A stretch of 28,246 nucleotides of DNA from Gammaproteobacteria bacterium (GCA_029880755.1 JAOUNW010000006.1:1-28246); one strand, 5' to 3'; counted from the stretch's first letter, positions 1 through 8,433 are shown. Program-made: numbers and translations. The notes: generated from the sequence alone by a model not told the origin.

Positions 1-31
1 GTCCGTGGTTCGAGTCCGCGCCGGGGAGCCA
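1..31 (+). tRNA. tRNA-Asn, 3' part only (probable)
   Basis: Only the T arm and the 3' acceptor strand are inside the window. The T loop TTCGAGT (9-15) is flanked by a 5-bp stem (CGTGG with CCGCG, including one G-T pair). It is followed by a 7-nt acceptor strand CCGGGGA, a G discriminator at 28 and an encoded CCA at 29-31. The G discriminator and the GAGCCA end match bacterial tRNA-Asn, which is the basis for the identity. The anticodon lies before the window, so the amino acid is inferred and not read. Confidence 0.8.
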
Positions 32-105
32 TTTTCCTATCTTTCAGAAATTCGTCTTTTTTCCGTCCCCGATCGGGCGCGCAGGCCCATTCGCCTTTTC
101 AATAC

Positions 106-134
106 TTGAGATACTGCTGTGCAGCACTTACAGT
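106..134 (+). promoter_or_regulatory. putative sigma-70-type promoter of the membrane-protein gene
   Basis: TTGAGA (106-111) and TACAGT (129-134) are separated by 17 bases, matching the -35 and -10 consensus at 5/6 and 4/6 positions. Transcription would start near 141, about 35 bases before the ATG at 176. The -10 box overlaps a perfect 7-bp hairpin (see 122-138). Found by eye only; no score was computed. Confidence 0.4.
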
Positions 135-138
135 GCTG
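122..138 (+). repeat. inverted repeat, 7-bp arms with 3-base loop
   Basis: CAGCACT (122-128), loop TAC, AGTGCTG (132-138) is a perfect inverted repeat. No T-run follows on the plus strand, so it does not look like a terminator. It covers the probable -10 region of the promoter for the gene at 176, so it could be an operator or simply a chance palindrome. Confidence 0.45.
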
Positions 139-175
139 ACCTGAGTACCTTAACTTACGGGCAGGAGCAGCGATC

Positions 176-748
176 ATGATAGGAAAGAAAAACATAGTTT
201 TTGGCTTTATTTACCTGGTTTTCACTGCCGCACTAGGGCCATTAATGATTGTTAAGTATTTCGGTGATGTGGCGGATGCAGAGGTGGTGAAGCAACAGAA
301 AGTCGGTGAATTGCAACAGGTTGTGCAAGATGGGTATGAGAAAGACATGGAACCCATGACACCGGACCAGATCGCCAGAATGAATACTCAGGCCATCTTG
401 TCGCTTTCAGCCAAACTCAACACCCGATCCGCCATCGATACAATTAAAGGCGGCCCCCACGCCCATGGCAATCTTGAAGCTTTATTGAATATTGCTGTAG
501 GTTTACTACTTTGTTTTTTAGCAATCAATCGTGCCTTCAAACAATTAATCAGTTGGGTCTTTATCTTGGGCACAGTATTTCATTCGGGACTTTTGTATCT
601 GACTTCCGGGTTAAATCTTGAGTGGGCCAATACCTTATTAGCCAGTCCCTTCTCCTATATCGGTCCAGTTATGATTTTGCTTGGTCTTGGCTTGGCAGGT
701 ATTGCCTCTATGCTTGGATTCCGCGGTACAATCGAGCCTGACTATTAG
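176..748 (+). CDS. unrecognised four-helix inner-membrane protein
   Basis: Codes for 190 residues that I cannot place in a named family. Hydrophobic segments at about 7-27, 99-117, 123-145 and 160-182 predict four membrane helices. The positive-inside rule (KK at 4-5; R119 and K122 between helices 2 and 3; R183 after helix 4) puts both termini in the cytoplasm. The 70-residue charged loop (28-98) between helices 1 and 2 would then be periplasmic. A His-Ala-His motif (H95, H97) followed by GNLEALLN sits where helix 2 leaves the periplasm, and H136 lies in helix 3. This arrangement could bind heme or a metal, but that is inference. AGGAG at 163-167, eight bases before the ATG, supports the start. 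The gene converges on acpS with a 16-base gap and stands alone, so context gives no function. Confidence 0.85.
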   Translation: MIGKKNIVFGFIYLVFTAALGPLMIVKYFGDVADAEVVKQQKVGELQQVVQDGYEKDMEPMTPDQIARMNTQAILSLSAKLNTRSAIDTIKGGPHAHGNLEALLNIAVGLLLCFLAINRAFKQLISWVFILGTVFHSGLLYLTSGLNLEWANTLLASPFSYIGPVMILLGLGLAGIASMLGFRGTIEPDY

Positions 749-764
749 CGTATATCAGTCGAGG

Positions 765-1148
765 CTATTGGTTTGTCTCCATGACAACGAACGCCACGGC
801 ATTATCGTCTTCATCGGAAAGGCTTAAATGTACGGAAGTGATTTTTTTATCCATCATGTATTGGCGGGCAAATCCGGAAAATTCAAATATTGGCTTACCC
901 AGTTTGTCGTGATTAATACTTATTTGTTTCAATTGAAGTCCATTTTGAAAACCAAGTCCCAAAGCCTTTGCTGCGGCTTCTTTTGCAGCAAATCTCTTGG
1001 CGAGATAATTGGCCTTTTTGGAATAACCGCGAAATTTAGCCAGCTCCTCGTCAGTAAGTATGCGCGCCGCAAATTTGTCGCCAAATCTCTCCAGGTTCTT
1101 TTGCATTCTTGCTACGCGAACGATATCTGTGCCTATCCCATAAATCAT
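765..1148 (-). CDS. acpS: holo-[acyl-carrier-protein] synthase
   Basis: AcpS moves the 4'-phosphopantetheine arm of CoA onto the conserved Ser of apo-acyl carrier protein, activating it for fatty-acid synthesis in the cytoplasm. The 127-residue length is normal. The N-terminal IGTDIV motif carries the Mg-binding Asp (D8), and FAAKEAAAKALG (about 53-64) carries the catalytic Glu and the CoA-contacting residues. It is the last gene of the lepA-lepB-DUF4845-rnc-era-recO-pdxJ-acpS run. Its ATG overlaps the pdxJ stop as ATGA, which implies translational coupling. The pdxJ-acpS neighbourhood is standard in gammaproteobacteria. Confidence 0.97.
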   Translation of the reverse strand: MIYGIGTDIVRVARMQKNLERFGDKFAARILTDEELAKFRGYSKKANYLAKRFAAKEAAAKALGLGFQNGLQLKQISINHDKLGKPIFEFSGFARQYMMDKKITSVHLSLSDEDDNAVAFVVMETNQ

Positions 1149-1873
1149 TTCGCTGAGGCTTCCTGAATAAGTTCTTTCATTTCTTTTATGGCGTCATGTA
1201 ACCCGCTAAAAATAGCTCTGGAAATTATTGAGTGGCCAATATTAAGTTCGCTAATGCCGGGTATTGCGACAATATCCATGACGTTATGATAGTGCAGCCC
1301 ATGCCCTGCGTTGACCTGAAGTCCAAGCTCCAGCCCTTTTACGACTGATTGCTGGATACGTAAAAACTCGCGGCGCTTTTCTGCGTCAGTTCTTGCATCG
1401 GCAAAATGTCCGGTGTGAATCTCGATCGCGGGTGCGCCACACTCTTTAGCAGCAATAATTTGTTTTTGATCAGCATCAATAAACAGAGATACCCGTACTC
1501 CCGCATCTGCCAGACTCTCGCATGCCTGCTTTATTGATGAGACCTGATTTACCACGTCGAGACCACCCTCCGTGGTTAACTCCTCACGACGCTCAGGTAC
1601 AAGGCAGCAATCCGATGGCTGGATACGACGGGCGATCGCAATCATTTCTTCGGTGACCGCCATTTCCAGATTCATGCGTGTTTGCAGTGTTTGCTTAATA
1701 ATTTCGACGTCACGGTCCTGGATGTGCCTGCGATCTTCTCTCAAATGCAGGGTGATTGCATCGGCTCCGGCCTGCTCCGCCATAATGGCTGCTTGAACCG
1801 GATCAGGATAAAGCGTACCCCGCGCCTGCCTCAGGGTCGCCACATGATCGATATTGACGCCTAGTCTAACCAT
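1145..1873 (-). CDS. pdxJ: pyridoxine 5'-phosphate synthase
   Basis: PdxJ condenses 3-amino-2-oxopropyl phosphate with 1-deoxyxylulose 5-phosphate to make pyridoxine 5'-phosphate, the ring-closing step of DXP-dependent vitamin B6 synthesis. The 242-residue TIM barrel has the diagnostic N-terminus GVNIDHVATLRQARG (5-19) and the segment THLREDRRHI-like at 41-51, with H43 in the position of the E. coli catalytic His45. EIHTGHFA lies further along. Its ATG overlaps the end of recO by 8 bases, and its stop overlaps the acpS ATG by 4, so the three genes are translated from one message. Confidence 0.97.
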   Translation of the reverse strand: MVRLGVNIDHVATLRQARGTLYPDPVQAAIMAEQAGADAITLHLREDRRHIQDRDVEIIKQTLQTRMNLEMAVTEEMIAIARRIQPSDCCLVPERREELTTEGGLDVVNQVSSIKQACESLADAGVRVSLFIDADQKQIIAAKECGAPAIEIHTGHFADARTDAEKRREFLRIQQSVVKGLELGLQVNAGHGLHYHNVMDIVAIPGISELNIGHSIISRAIFSGLHDAIKEMKELIQEASAK

Positions 1874-2624
1874 TAAGAATCTCTCTGGAATCTGGTTTTA
1901 CTTTTTTATCTCTCAGGGATTTGAGTAAGTGCCGACTATGGATCGGCTTTCCGCCGGTATGGTGTAAAATCAGTTCTCGCATCAGATGTTTTATTTCAAT
2001 TTTCGTATTCTCGCCATCAATTGTTTCATTGGCCAACGCTAAAAGACTTTTTCCTTTTAGGCGGATGCTGCCTGAGTTAGCACTAATGGTATTACTAATA
2101 TCGAGCGGAACCGGTCCCTTATCCGGTATGTAAACGTAATCAGATTCGGGATCAATTGGCCTGTTATTTGCAATATTATGGTCTAATACCAGACCATAAC
2201 CCATGTCTGAAAACAATCGTTTCTCGAATATACGTAAAGCCCACTCCCTGGCTGATCCTCGTAGATCTACAAGAGCCTTGCCATAATTGTCATACAGTGC
2301 CTCATGAGGGTCGAACCGGTGAAGCATGTTTAATATCAATTCGTTCAAATAAAATCCACAAAAAAGCGCTTCTCCATCCAGGGGTACTTCTGCCCGCTCC
2401 GATTCGCATTGAGTAATCGTAACAAGTTCGCCTTTACCGGACCAACCAACAATAATAGGCTGAAACAACGAAAATAGTGAGCCTTGTTTCGACTGCTTTT
2501 TTCTGGCCCCCTTTGCAACTGCGCCAATGCGCCCGTAATGTCTGGTAAATAGTTCTACCAACAGACTGGTCTCTCCGTAATTCCTGGAATGTAAAACATA
2601 GGCAGCTTCCTGGGTGACTCGCAT
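1866..2624 (-). CDS. recO: DNA repair and recombination mediator RecO
   Basis: RecO works with RecR to displace SSB and load RecA on gapped DNA, and anneals SSB-coated strands. The 252-residue protein begins with the family's OB-fold N-terminus: VLHSRNYGETSLLVELFTR near 11-29, then GRIGAVAKGARKKQS near 31-45. A helical C-terminal domain follows, containing CGFYLNELIL. The two CxxC pairs of zinc-binding RecO proteins are absent, as in E. coli RecO. It starts 2 bases after the era stop and overlaps pdxJ by 8 bases. The era-recO-pdxJ order is conserved in gammaproteobacteria. Confidence 0.95.
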   Translation of the reverse strand: MRVTQEAAYVLHSRNYGETSLLVELFTRHYGRIGAVAKGARKKQSKQGSLFSLFQPIIVGWSGKGELVTITQCESERAEVPLDGEALFCGFYLNELILNMLHRFDPHEALYDNYGKALVDLRGSAREWALRIFEKRLFSDMGYGLVLDHNIANNRPIDPESDYVYIPDKGPVPLDISNTISANSGSIRLKGKSLLALANETIDGENTKIEIKHLMRELILHHTGGKPIHSRHLLKSLRDKKVKPDSREILNG

Positions 2625-2626
2625 TA

Positions 2627-3529
2627 TTAATCTTCCCCGAATCCCAGTGTACGCAACGCCCTGTCACTGTCGCGCCAGTTTTCTCTCACTTTCACCCACA
2701 GATTAAGGTATACCTTTGAGCCAAACAGCTTCTCCATTTCCTTTCTGGCTTCTGTACCGATTCTTTTCAGCTTCTCGCCATTCTTGCCTATTAAAATACC
2801 CTTTTGTCCCGATTTTTCCACCCAGATAACGGCTTCAACGCGAATGATATTCTTTTCCAGTTTAAAGGTTTCGATTCCAACAGCGACAGCATGGGGTACT
2901 TCCTGACCAATGATATGAAAAATTTGTTCCCGAATCAGTTCAGCTGCCATAAATTTGTCACTGCGGTCGCTAACCTGATCCTCTGGAAATAATTTATCTT
3001 GTTCGGGAAGAAAGGATAGCAATATATTTTCCAATTCCTCAACGTTAATTCGCTTCTTGGCGGACAAAGGTATTATTTCTGTAAAAACAACACCTTCTTT
3101 TTTATTGGATTCCTGGATTAATGGCATAAGATATTCTTTGCTCTCCAATGTATCCAGTTTGTTAATCGCCAACACAATGGGGGTCTTGTGACCGCGCAAT
3201 ATCTCTAAGACCTGCTCGTCGGACTCTGTCCATCCTTTCGCGGTAATCATGAATACAATACAATCAACTCCATACAGGCTCCCGATCGCACTCTTGTTCA
3301 TTACCTTATTGAGTTTTCTGCCGGTTGAGGGATGAATTCCCGGCGTGTCTACGTAGACTATTTGATAGCGATCAGATGTCTTGATACCAAGAATCCGCTG
3401 CTGTGTCGTTTGGGGGCGCCGGGAAGTAATGCTGATCTTTTGTCCAACCAGTACGTTGACTAATGTTGATTTGCCGACATTGGGTCTACCAACTACGGCA
3501 ACAATTCCGCTACGATAAGCGTTTTGCAT
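2627..3529 (-). CDS. era: ribosome-assembly GTPase Era
   Basis: Era is an essential GTPase that binds the 3' end of 16S rRNA and helps mature the 30S subunit. The 300-residue protein shows the full G domain: G1 GRPNVGKST (14-22), an effector TTQQR segment, G3 DTPG (about 61-64) and G4 NKLD (about 124-127). A C-terminal KH RNA-binding domain with ILIGKNGEKLKRIG follows near 245. The start codon lies inside rnc (20-base overlap). This rnc-era coupling is known in E. coli and ties two 16S rRNA processing factors together. Confidence 0.97.
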   Translation of the reverse strand: MQNAYRSGIVAVVGRPNVGKSTLVNVLVGQKISITSRRPQTTQQRILGIKTSDRYQIVYVDTPGIHPSTGRKLNKVMNKSAIGSLYGVDCIVFMITAKGWTESDEQVLEILRGHKTPIVLAINKLDTLESKEYLMPLIQESNKKEGVVFTEIIPLSAKKRINVEELENILLSFLPEQDKLFPEDQVSDRSDKFMAAELIREQIFHIIGQEVPHAVAVGIETFKLEKNIIRVEAVIWVEKSGQKGILIGKNGEKLKRIGTEARKEMEKLFGSKVYLNLWVKVRENWRDSDRALRTLGFGED

Positions 3530-4211
3530 TATTTGATTTGGTTAGCAGATCATAAGCCTTTGACGCTGCATCTTGTTCTGCGGCCCTACGGCTCTTTGCT
3601 TCGCCTCGTATTTTGTCGCTGATGCCAGGAATGTGACATTCCACCAGAAAGTGCTGATCGTGAGCAACACCGGATACTTTAACTGTTTCGTATTCCGGTA
3701 GTGCCTGCATGTGTTTTTGCAAATACTCCTGCAGCAGTGTTTTCGGGTCTTTTTCGATACGTTCTGGAGATAGAGTTTCCAATGTTTCACTATAGAGCCC
3801 AAGAATCACATTTCGGGTGCTTTCTATACCGCTGTCCAGATAAACCGCTCCGAATAAGGCTTCCACGGCATCGGCAAGAATGGAATCCCGGTTATGACCG
3901 CCACTTTTTAATTCACCGCTGCCGAGTTTCAGGTAGTCACCCAGCCTTATTTTACGACCCAATTTTGCCAACGTTTCTTTTCGAACTAACGATGCCCGTA
4001 AGCGGGTCAACTTTCCCTCTGTGAAACTGGGATATTTTCTATACAACTCCGCAGATATGGTAAAACCGAGAACGCTATCACCCAGAAACTCCAATCGTTC
4101 ATAGTTTTTACTGCTTTTGCTTCGATGAGTCAGTCCGCGTTCCAGCAGCGTCAAATCACTAAATTCATAATTCAGCGCCGCAAATAACTCCCGGTAGTTA
4201 CTCTCCGACAA
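3510..4211 (-). CDS. rnc: ribonuclease III
   Basis: RNase III cuts double-stranded RNA, processing the 30S rRNA precursor and many mRNAs. I place the start at a TTG at 4211 (233 residues). It has GGAGA nine bases upstream. With this start the signature ERLEFLGDS falls at 38-46, so E38, E41 and D45 carry the same numbers as the E. coli active-site residues. An upstream in-frame TTG at 4238 would add nine residues and is less likely. The second acidic cluster DSILADAVEALFG and a C-terminal double-stranded RNA-binding domain (about 155-225) are present. The start overlaps the DUF4845 gene by 14 bases and the end overlaps era by 20, a very compact arrangement. Confidence 0.95.
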   Translation of the reverse strand: MSESNYRELFAALNYEFSDLTLLERGLTHRSKSSKNYERLEFLGDSVLGFTISAELYRKYPSFTEGKLTRLRASLVRKETLAKLGRKIRLGDYLKLGSGELKSGGHNRDSILADAVEALFGAVYLDSGIESTRNVILGLYSETLETLSPERIEKDPKTLLQEYLQKHMQALPEYETVKVSGVAHDQHFLVECHIPGISDKIRGEAKSRRAAEQDAASKAYDLLTKSNNAKRLS

Positions 4212-4584
4212 ACCGGCCAATCTCCGCCGAATGATCAAACTCTATCAGAACAAACACGTTTCCGAAAACAGGAGTAATACTATCGTAGCTGATACGGACA
4301 ATACGCTTGCCGCCTTGTGGCTCGAAAGACAGCGCTTTTCTTAGATCCACATGCCTGTCAATATCATCAATCATGAAACGCTTTTCCAAAGACTCCCTTA
4401 TCCCGGAATTGGTCATTTCTGCCGAGCTAGCTTCCTTGGCTAATCTATTAAGTGCGCTGTCCACATTCATGTCTGTCATATATACAGGGAACAGTTTTAC
4501 TGCCAATAATGTAAAAAAACCGCCAAGTACCGCCATAGCCAGCAATACCCACATGCTCATGCCTTGTTGTTTATCTATGTTCAT
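4198..4584 (-). CDS. DUF4845 membrane-anchored protein
   Basis: A 128-residue protein with one hydrophobic segment (about 10-32), preceded by a short charged N-terminus and followed by a soluble domain of about 95 residues, probably periplasmic. Sequence and position between lepB and rnc match the DUF4845 family found at this place in many beta- and gammaproteobacteria (PA0769 in Pseudomonas aeruginosa, from memory). The function is unknown. Context only suggests co-expression with signal peptidase I and RNase III. It overlaps the rnc start and lies 49 bases after lepB. Confidence 0.85.
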   Translation of the reverse strand: MNIDKQQGMSMWVLLAMAVLGGFFTLLAVKLFPVYMTDMNVDSALNRLAKEASSAEMTNSGIRESLEKRFMIDDIDRHVDLRKALSFEPQGGKRIVRISYDSITPVFGNVFVLIEFDHSAEIGRFVGE

Positions 4585-4633
4585 TTACCATTCTCCAGTA
4601 CCGTTGACTTATCAGGTTTAAGTATAGCAGCGC

Positions 4634-5455
4634 CTAGTTTATCGAATTTCCTATACGATTCCACAGGATACGATCCCAGTCCAGGGTTAAGTCCCAGCTA
4701 AACCAGATCATAAATGCCCGACCTACCAGGTTCTTGTCCGGGACGTAAAGCCAGTACCTGCTATCATTACTTCTGTCCCGGTTATCGCCCATGACAAAAT
4801 AGTTATCCGGCGGTACCAGAAATTCGACTGGCTCGTGTGCCTGCGAGTCGCTTAACAAGATATCGTGTTTTACACCATCCAGATCCTCGGAAAGACGGTG
4901 GAACTGCGAGGCCTCCCCTCGTAACGTATAAATACTACTAAGACCTATATCAGATTGCTCCATTTTTTTACCATTAACAAAAAGCGTTTTATCACGATAG
5001 GTGATGCGGTCACCGGGCAACCCAACCAGGCGCTTAATATAGTTCACTGAGGGATTATGTGGATAACGAAATACCACAACGTCTCCCCTCTTGGGTACAT
5101 CGATGGCAATAATTTTCTTGTTTACAACCGGTAATCGAATGCCATAGGCATATTTATTAACAAGGATAAAATCCCCAACAAGCAAGTTGGGCAACATAGA
5201 TCCGGAGGGGATTCTGAATGGCTCGACTAAAAAAGATCTGAGTAAAAATACCGCCAGTATTACAGGAAAGAAAGCCCGGGCGTATTCCACCATCACGGGT
5301 TCTTTCCGGATTTGCAGAACACTTTCCTCCGAGCCGCCGGCTTCTTTTAATGCGCGCGCTTTCTGTTCACGGTTATTGGCGTTAAACAATTTATCAAACA
5401 GCCAAATGGCACCGGTAACCAGTAAAGCCAGAAACATAATCAGAGCAAAATCCAT
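4634..5455 (-). CDS. lepB: signal peptidase I
   Basis: LepB removes signal peptides from exported proteins at the periplasmic face of the inner membrane. The 273-residue protein has two N-terminal membrane segments (about 3-23 and 62-77) and all family boxes. Box B SGSMLPNLLVGD carries the nucleophile S86, box D YIKRLVGLPGD carries the general base K141, and the conserved GDNRDRSNDSRYW is box E. It begins 2 bases after the lepA stop. The lepA-lepB pairing is the classic operon. Confidence 0.97.
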   Translation of the reverse strand: MDFALIMFLALLVTGAIWLFDKLFNANNREQKARALKEAGGSEESVLQIRKEPVMVEYARAFFPVILAVFLLRSFLVEPFRIPSGSMLPNLLVGDFILVNKYAYGIRLPVVNKKIIAIDVPKRGDVVVFRYPHNPSVNYIKRLVGLPGDRITYRDKTLFVNGKKMEQSDIGLSSIYTLRGEASQFHRLSEDLDGVKHDILLSDSQAHEPVEFLVPPDNYFVMGDNRDRSNDSRYWLYVPDKNLVGRAFMIWFSWDLTLDWDRILWNRIGNSIN

Positions 5456-5457
5456 TG

Positions 5458-7266
5458 TTATTTCTCGTCTACTCGTAAAACTGCCAAAAATGCTTCCTGC
5501 GGAATTTCCACAGACCCTACTTGCTTCATTCGCTTCTTGCCAGCCTTCTGCTTTTCCAGCAATTTGCGCTTACGTGTGATATCACCGCCATAACATTTGG
5601 CTGTCACGTTTTTCCTTAATGCCTTGACTGTTTCTCTGGCAATAACCTTACTTCCAATCGCCGCCTGTATAGCGACATCAAACATCTGCCTTGGAATGAT
5701 CTCTCTGAGTTTCTTTATTACTTCTCTTCCCCGGTATTGACTCTGGTCTTTATGGATAATAACAGACAGCGCATCAACTTTTTCTCCGTTAATTAATATG
5801 TCAAGCCTGCAAAGATCAGACGCACGAAACTCCAGAAATTCATAATCAAGGGATGCGAACCCCCGGCTCACCGATTTAAGTCTATCGAAAAAATCCAGCA
5901 CTACTTCATTCAACGGAAGTTCATAGGATAACATCACTTGTTTACCTATATATTGCATGTTGCGTTGCAGCCCTCTTTTTTCCACACAGAGACCGATCAC
6001 TGAGCCGACATAATCCTGTGGTGCCAGTATTGTTGCTACAATAATTGGTTCGCGAATCTCCTGAATTGTAGCGACGGGCGGCAGTTTTGTGGGATTCTCT
6101 ACCTGGAGTGTCTCGCCTTTTGTTGTTACCACTTCATACACTACTGTTGGTGCAGTAGTAATTAAGTCGATGTTGTATTCCCTTTCAAGCCGCTCCTGGA
6201 TAATTTCCATATGCAGCATACCAAGAAAACCACAACGGAACCCGAAGCCCAGCGCCTCGGAAGTTTCGGGTTCATAATTTAATGATGCATCATTCAGTCT
6301 CAACTTTTCCAGGGCGTCCCGAAATTCATCGTAATCAGAAGAATCAACCGGGTAAAGACCAGCGAAAACCCTTGGTTTAATTTCCTTAAACCCGGGAAGC
6401 GCACTTTTCGCCTGAGCGCCGGCATGGGTAATGGTGTCTCCTACCCGGGCGCTGCGAACCTCTTTTATGCCGGCGATAACATATCCAACTTCGCCAGCAG
6501 AAAGTTGAGGAACTGACAGGCGCTTTGGAGTAAATACCCCAACCTCATCTGCAATGTATTCCCTTCCAGTAGCCATCAGCCGGATCTTCTCCTTTGGCTT
6601 AAGTGTTCCGTTCATTATTCTTACCAGCGACACTGTGCCGAGGTAGTTATCAAACCAGGAGTCTATAATCAGCGCCTGCAACGGTGCTTTCGCATCACCC
6701 TTGGGCGCAGGCACGCGCTTGATTATAGCTTCTAAAATATCCTCAACGCCAAGGCCCGATTTAGCACTAGCTTCTATAGCACCGCTTGCATCTATTCCAA
6801 TAATTTCTTCGATTTCGGCCTTAACTCTGTCAGGTTCTGCCGCTGGCAAGTCAATTTTGTTTAATACCGGAATAATTTCCAGGTCGAGCTCCGCCGCTGT
6901 ATAGCAATTCGCGACGGTTTGGGCCTGTACTCCCTGTGCCGCATCCACAATTAATAATGCGCCCTCACAGGCGGTCAAAGATCGCGATACCTCATAGGAA
7001 AAATCCACATGCCCTGGAGTGTCAATCAGATTTAGCTTGTAGGTCGACCCGTCTCTAGCTTTGTACTTCAAAGCCACGCTTTGTGCCTTGATAGTAATCC
7101 CCCGTTCTCGCTCTATTTCCATTGAGTCCAGAACCTGGGCCTCCATTTCCCTTAACTCAAGTCCGCCGCAAATCTGGATAAATCGGTCAGCCAGGGTCGA
7201 TTTGCCGTGATCAATATGTGCAATAATAGAAAAATTACGAATGAGTTGCTGATTCTGATTGTCCAT
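5458..7266 (-). CDS. lepA: elongation factor 4 (translational GTPase LepA)
   Basis: LepA is a ribosome-associated translational GTPase that affects initiation and recovery of stalled or mistranslocated ribosomes. I choose the ATG at 7266 (602 residues; E. coli 599). A TTG at 7296 is in frame but would start in the tail of a hairpin and adds ten residues with no homology. No good ribosome-binding site is visible before either. The G domain has AHIDHGKSTLADR near the N-terminus, DTPGHVDF and NKIDLPAA. The LepA-specific C-terminal domain ends with the characteristic GGDITRKRKLLEKQKAGKKR region. Confidence 0.97.
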   Translation of the reverse strand: MDNQNQQLIRNFSIIAHIDHGKSTLADRFIQICGGLELREMEAQVLDSMEIERERGITIKAQSVALKYKARDGSTYKLNLIDTPGHVDFSYEVSRSLTACEGALLIVDAAQGVQAQTVANCYTAAELDLEIIPVLNKIDLPAAEPDRVKAEIEEIIGIDASGAIEASAKSGLGVEDILEAIIKRVPAPKGDAKAPLQALIIDSWFDNYLGTVSLVRIMNGTLKPKEKIRLMATGREYIADEVGVFTPKRLSVPQLSAGEVGYVIAGIKEVRSARVGDTITHAGAQAKSALPGFKEIKPRVFAGLYPVDSSDYDEFRDALEKLRLNDASLNYEPETSEALGFGFRCGFLGMLHMEIIQERLEREYNIDLITTAPTVVYEVVTTKGETLQVENPTKLPPVATIQEIREPIIVATILAPQDYVGSVIGLCVEKRGLQRNMQYIGKQVMLSYELPLNEVVLDFFDRLKSVSRGFASLDYEFLEFRASDLCRLDILINGEKVDALSVIIHKDQSQYRGREVIKKLREIIPRQMFDVAIQAAIGSKVIARETVKALRKNVTAKCYGGDITRKRKLLEKQKAGKKRMKQVGSVEIPQEAFLAVLRVDEK

Positions 7267-7299
7267 ACGACGTTTGCGAGGGGATCCCCTGTACAAGAA

Positions 7300-7318
7300 A
7301 AGGCGCCAGCAGCGCCTT
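7300..7318 (-). terminator. probable intrinsic terminator after rpoE-rseA-rseB
   Basis: AAGGCGC, loop of five, GCGCCTT forms a perfect GC-rich 7-bp hairpin. On the minus strand it is followed by TTCTT, giving a short T-rich tail. It lies about 140 bases after the rseB stop and 33 bases before the lepA ATG, so it probably separates the sigma-E operon from the lepA operon. The tail is weak. The alternative is a 5' UTR hairpin of the lepA message. Confidence 0.5.
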
Positions 7319-7319
7319 C

Positions 7320-7348
7320 ACTAAAATAATTACGGTTGAGCGGTTCAA
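7320..7348 (-). promoter_or_regulatory. possible promoter for the lepA operon
   Basis: On the minus strand TTGAAC (7348-7343) and TTTAGT (7325-7320) are 17 bases apart, each matching sigma-70 consensus at 4/6. Transcription would start at or inside the hairpin at 7300-7318, leaving an untranslated leader of roughly 50 bases before the lepA ATG. The match is modest and was found by eye. Confidence 0.25.
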
Positions 7349-7458
7349 GTCGGCGGAATCATAGCCGATTTTCGGGGTAATGCGAAATATTCTCTTTTTA
7401 GGGCGCCATCTCTGGGAAACAGTAGCACCCAATACCGTATCGATACCCTGATAACAGA

Positions 7459-8433
7459 TCATTCTGTCATGGTTATTGAGCTCCCGATCATTTCAACAGT
7501 TTCAGCGGGCACCTCCCCGACCACGGTTACCTGGTAGCCCTCAACCATAGCTCGATAGGCATGAACAGCACCCATTTGGTTGGCCCCCTGGGACATCGAA
7601 GCGCTATCGCCATGCCCTCTCTCAATGAAAACAGACACAGCGGCCAAACCATCTGAATACACCAGATGGATCATCGGCTCACCCTTGGTCGGTTTAAACC
7701 GATTAAGACTCGCTGTGAGATTAAATCCTTTGGGTAACCTTTGTGCACGCCAATTACTCTGAGACAGTTCTTTTTTCGGTGAGCCTGGCTCCTTATGCCA
7801 AACCATTTTGCTATTGTCGAAACTGGGTTCAAAATCAGAGTCACTTAAAGATTTGTTGATCTCGATATCGGTAAACATGAACTGTTCCAAACTTTCACCT
7901 TGCTGATTAACAAGATCAGCCTTAAGCAGCAATCCCGTTTTGGTATCAGCCCATAGCCGGTATCCGTAACGATACCGGTCTTGCGGTCGGATTAATATTA
8001 GCTGTGCGCTCCGATTGGCTATTCGGCTTATTTTGCCGGTCTTGATCAGATAACTTTCATTTAGTCGTTCCATGCTAGAGGGTAGAAGTCCGGGAAATTT
8101 CTTTGCCTGGGGGTTGCGGGAAGAAACCATTACAGAATCTTCATCCGGTAGATAGCACCGCACCATGTCGTTGTTACGAATAATTTCTCTTGGCGCACCG
8201 TTCAATGAAACCAAACGTTCTCTCACCCCATTATTATTCGCCTGGTGTGTGATGCGCATGGCCTCCAACTGGTTGCCATGCTGGTAAACAAATTTACCAT
8301 CATAGTTCATATTCTTAGCGGCAAGACTCATTTTCATTAGCCAGTCTTGCGCGGACTCCTGAGCGAATCCGGCAGTACTAAAAAAAGTGAGCAAAAAAGG
8401 AATTGTCGATAATAGACAGTTTCTGATTTTCAT
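7459..8433 (-). CDS. rseB: sigma-E regulatory protein RseB/MucB
   Basis: RseB (MucB) is the periplasmic partner that binds RseA and shields it from DegS/AlgW cleavage until envelope stress signals arrive. The 324-residue protein has a signal peptide with hydrophobic core about 6-22 and likely cleavage after FA-A-type residues near 24. The lipid-sensing N-terminal domain follows (NYDGKFVYQHGNQLEAMRI near 43-61, RYRYGYRLWADTKTGLLLKADL near 155-176). The C-terminal domain contains PKGFNLTA and the terminal MVEGYQVTVVGEVP segment. Its ATG overlaps the rseA stop by 4 bases. Confidence 0.95.
   Translation of the reverse strand: MKIRNCLLSTIPFLLTFFSTAGFAQESAQDWLMKMSLAAKNMNYDGKFVYQHGNQLEAMRITHQANNNGVRERLVSLNGAPREIIRNNDMVRCYLPDEDSVMVSSRNPQAKKFPGLLPSSMERLNESYLIKTGKISRIANRSAQLILIRPQDRYRYGYRLWADTKTGLLLKADLVNQQGESLEQFMFTDIEINKSLSDSDFEPSFDNSKMVWHKEPGSPKKELSQSNWRAQRLPKGFNLTASLNRFKPTKGEPMIHLVYSDGLAAVSVFIERGHGDSASMSQGANQMGAVHAYRAMVEGYQVTVVGEVPAETVEMIGSSITMTE

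Noticed and set aside
828..1166. 112-codon plus-strand ORF opposite acpS
   Set aside because: Shadow of acpS; the minus-strand frame is clearly the conserved gene.
7235..7462. 75-codon minus-strand ORF starting with an ATGA overlap at the rseB stop
   Set aside because: It runs through the terminator-like hairpin and 32 bases into lepA, shows no resemblance to RseC/MucC or any family I know, and has no membrane segment expected of RseC. Chance frame is more likely.
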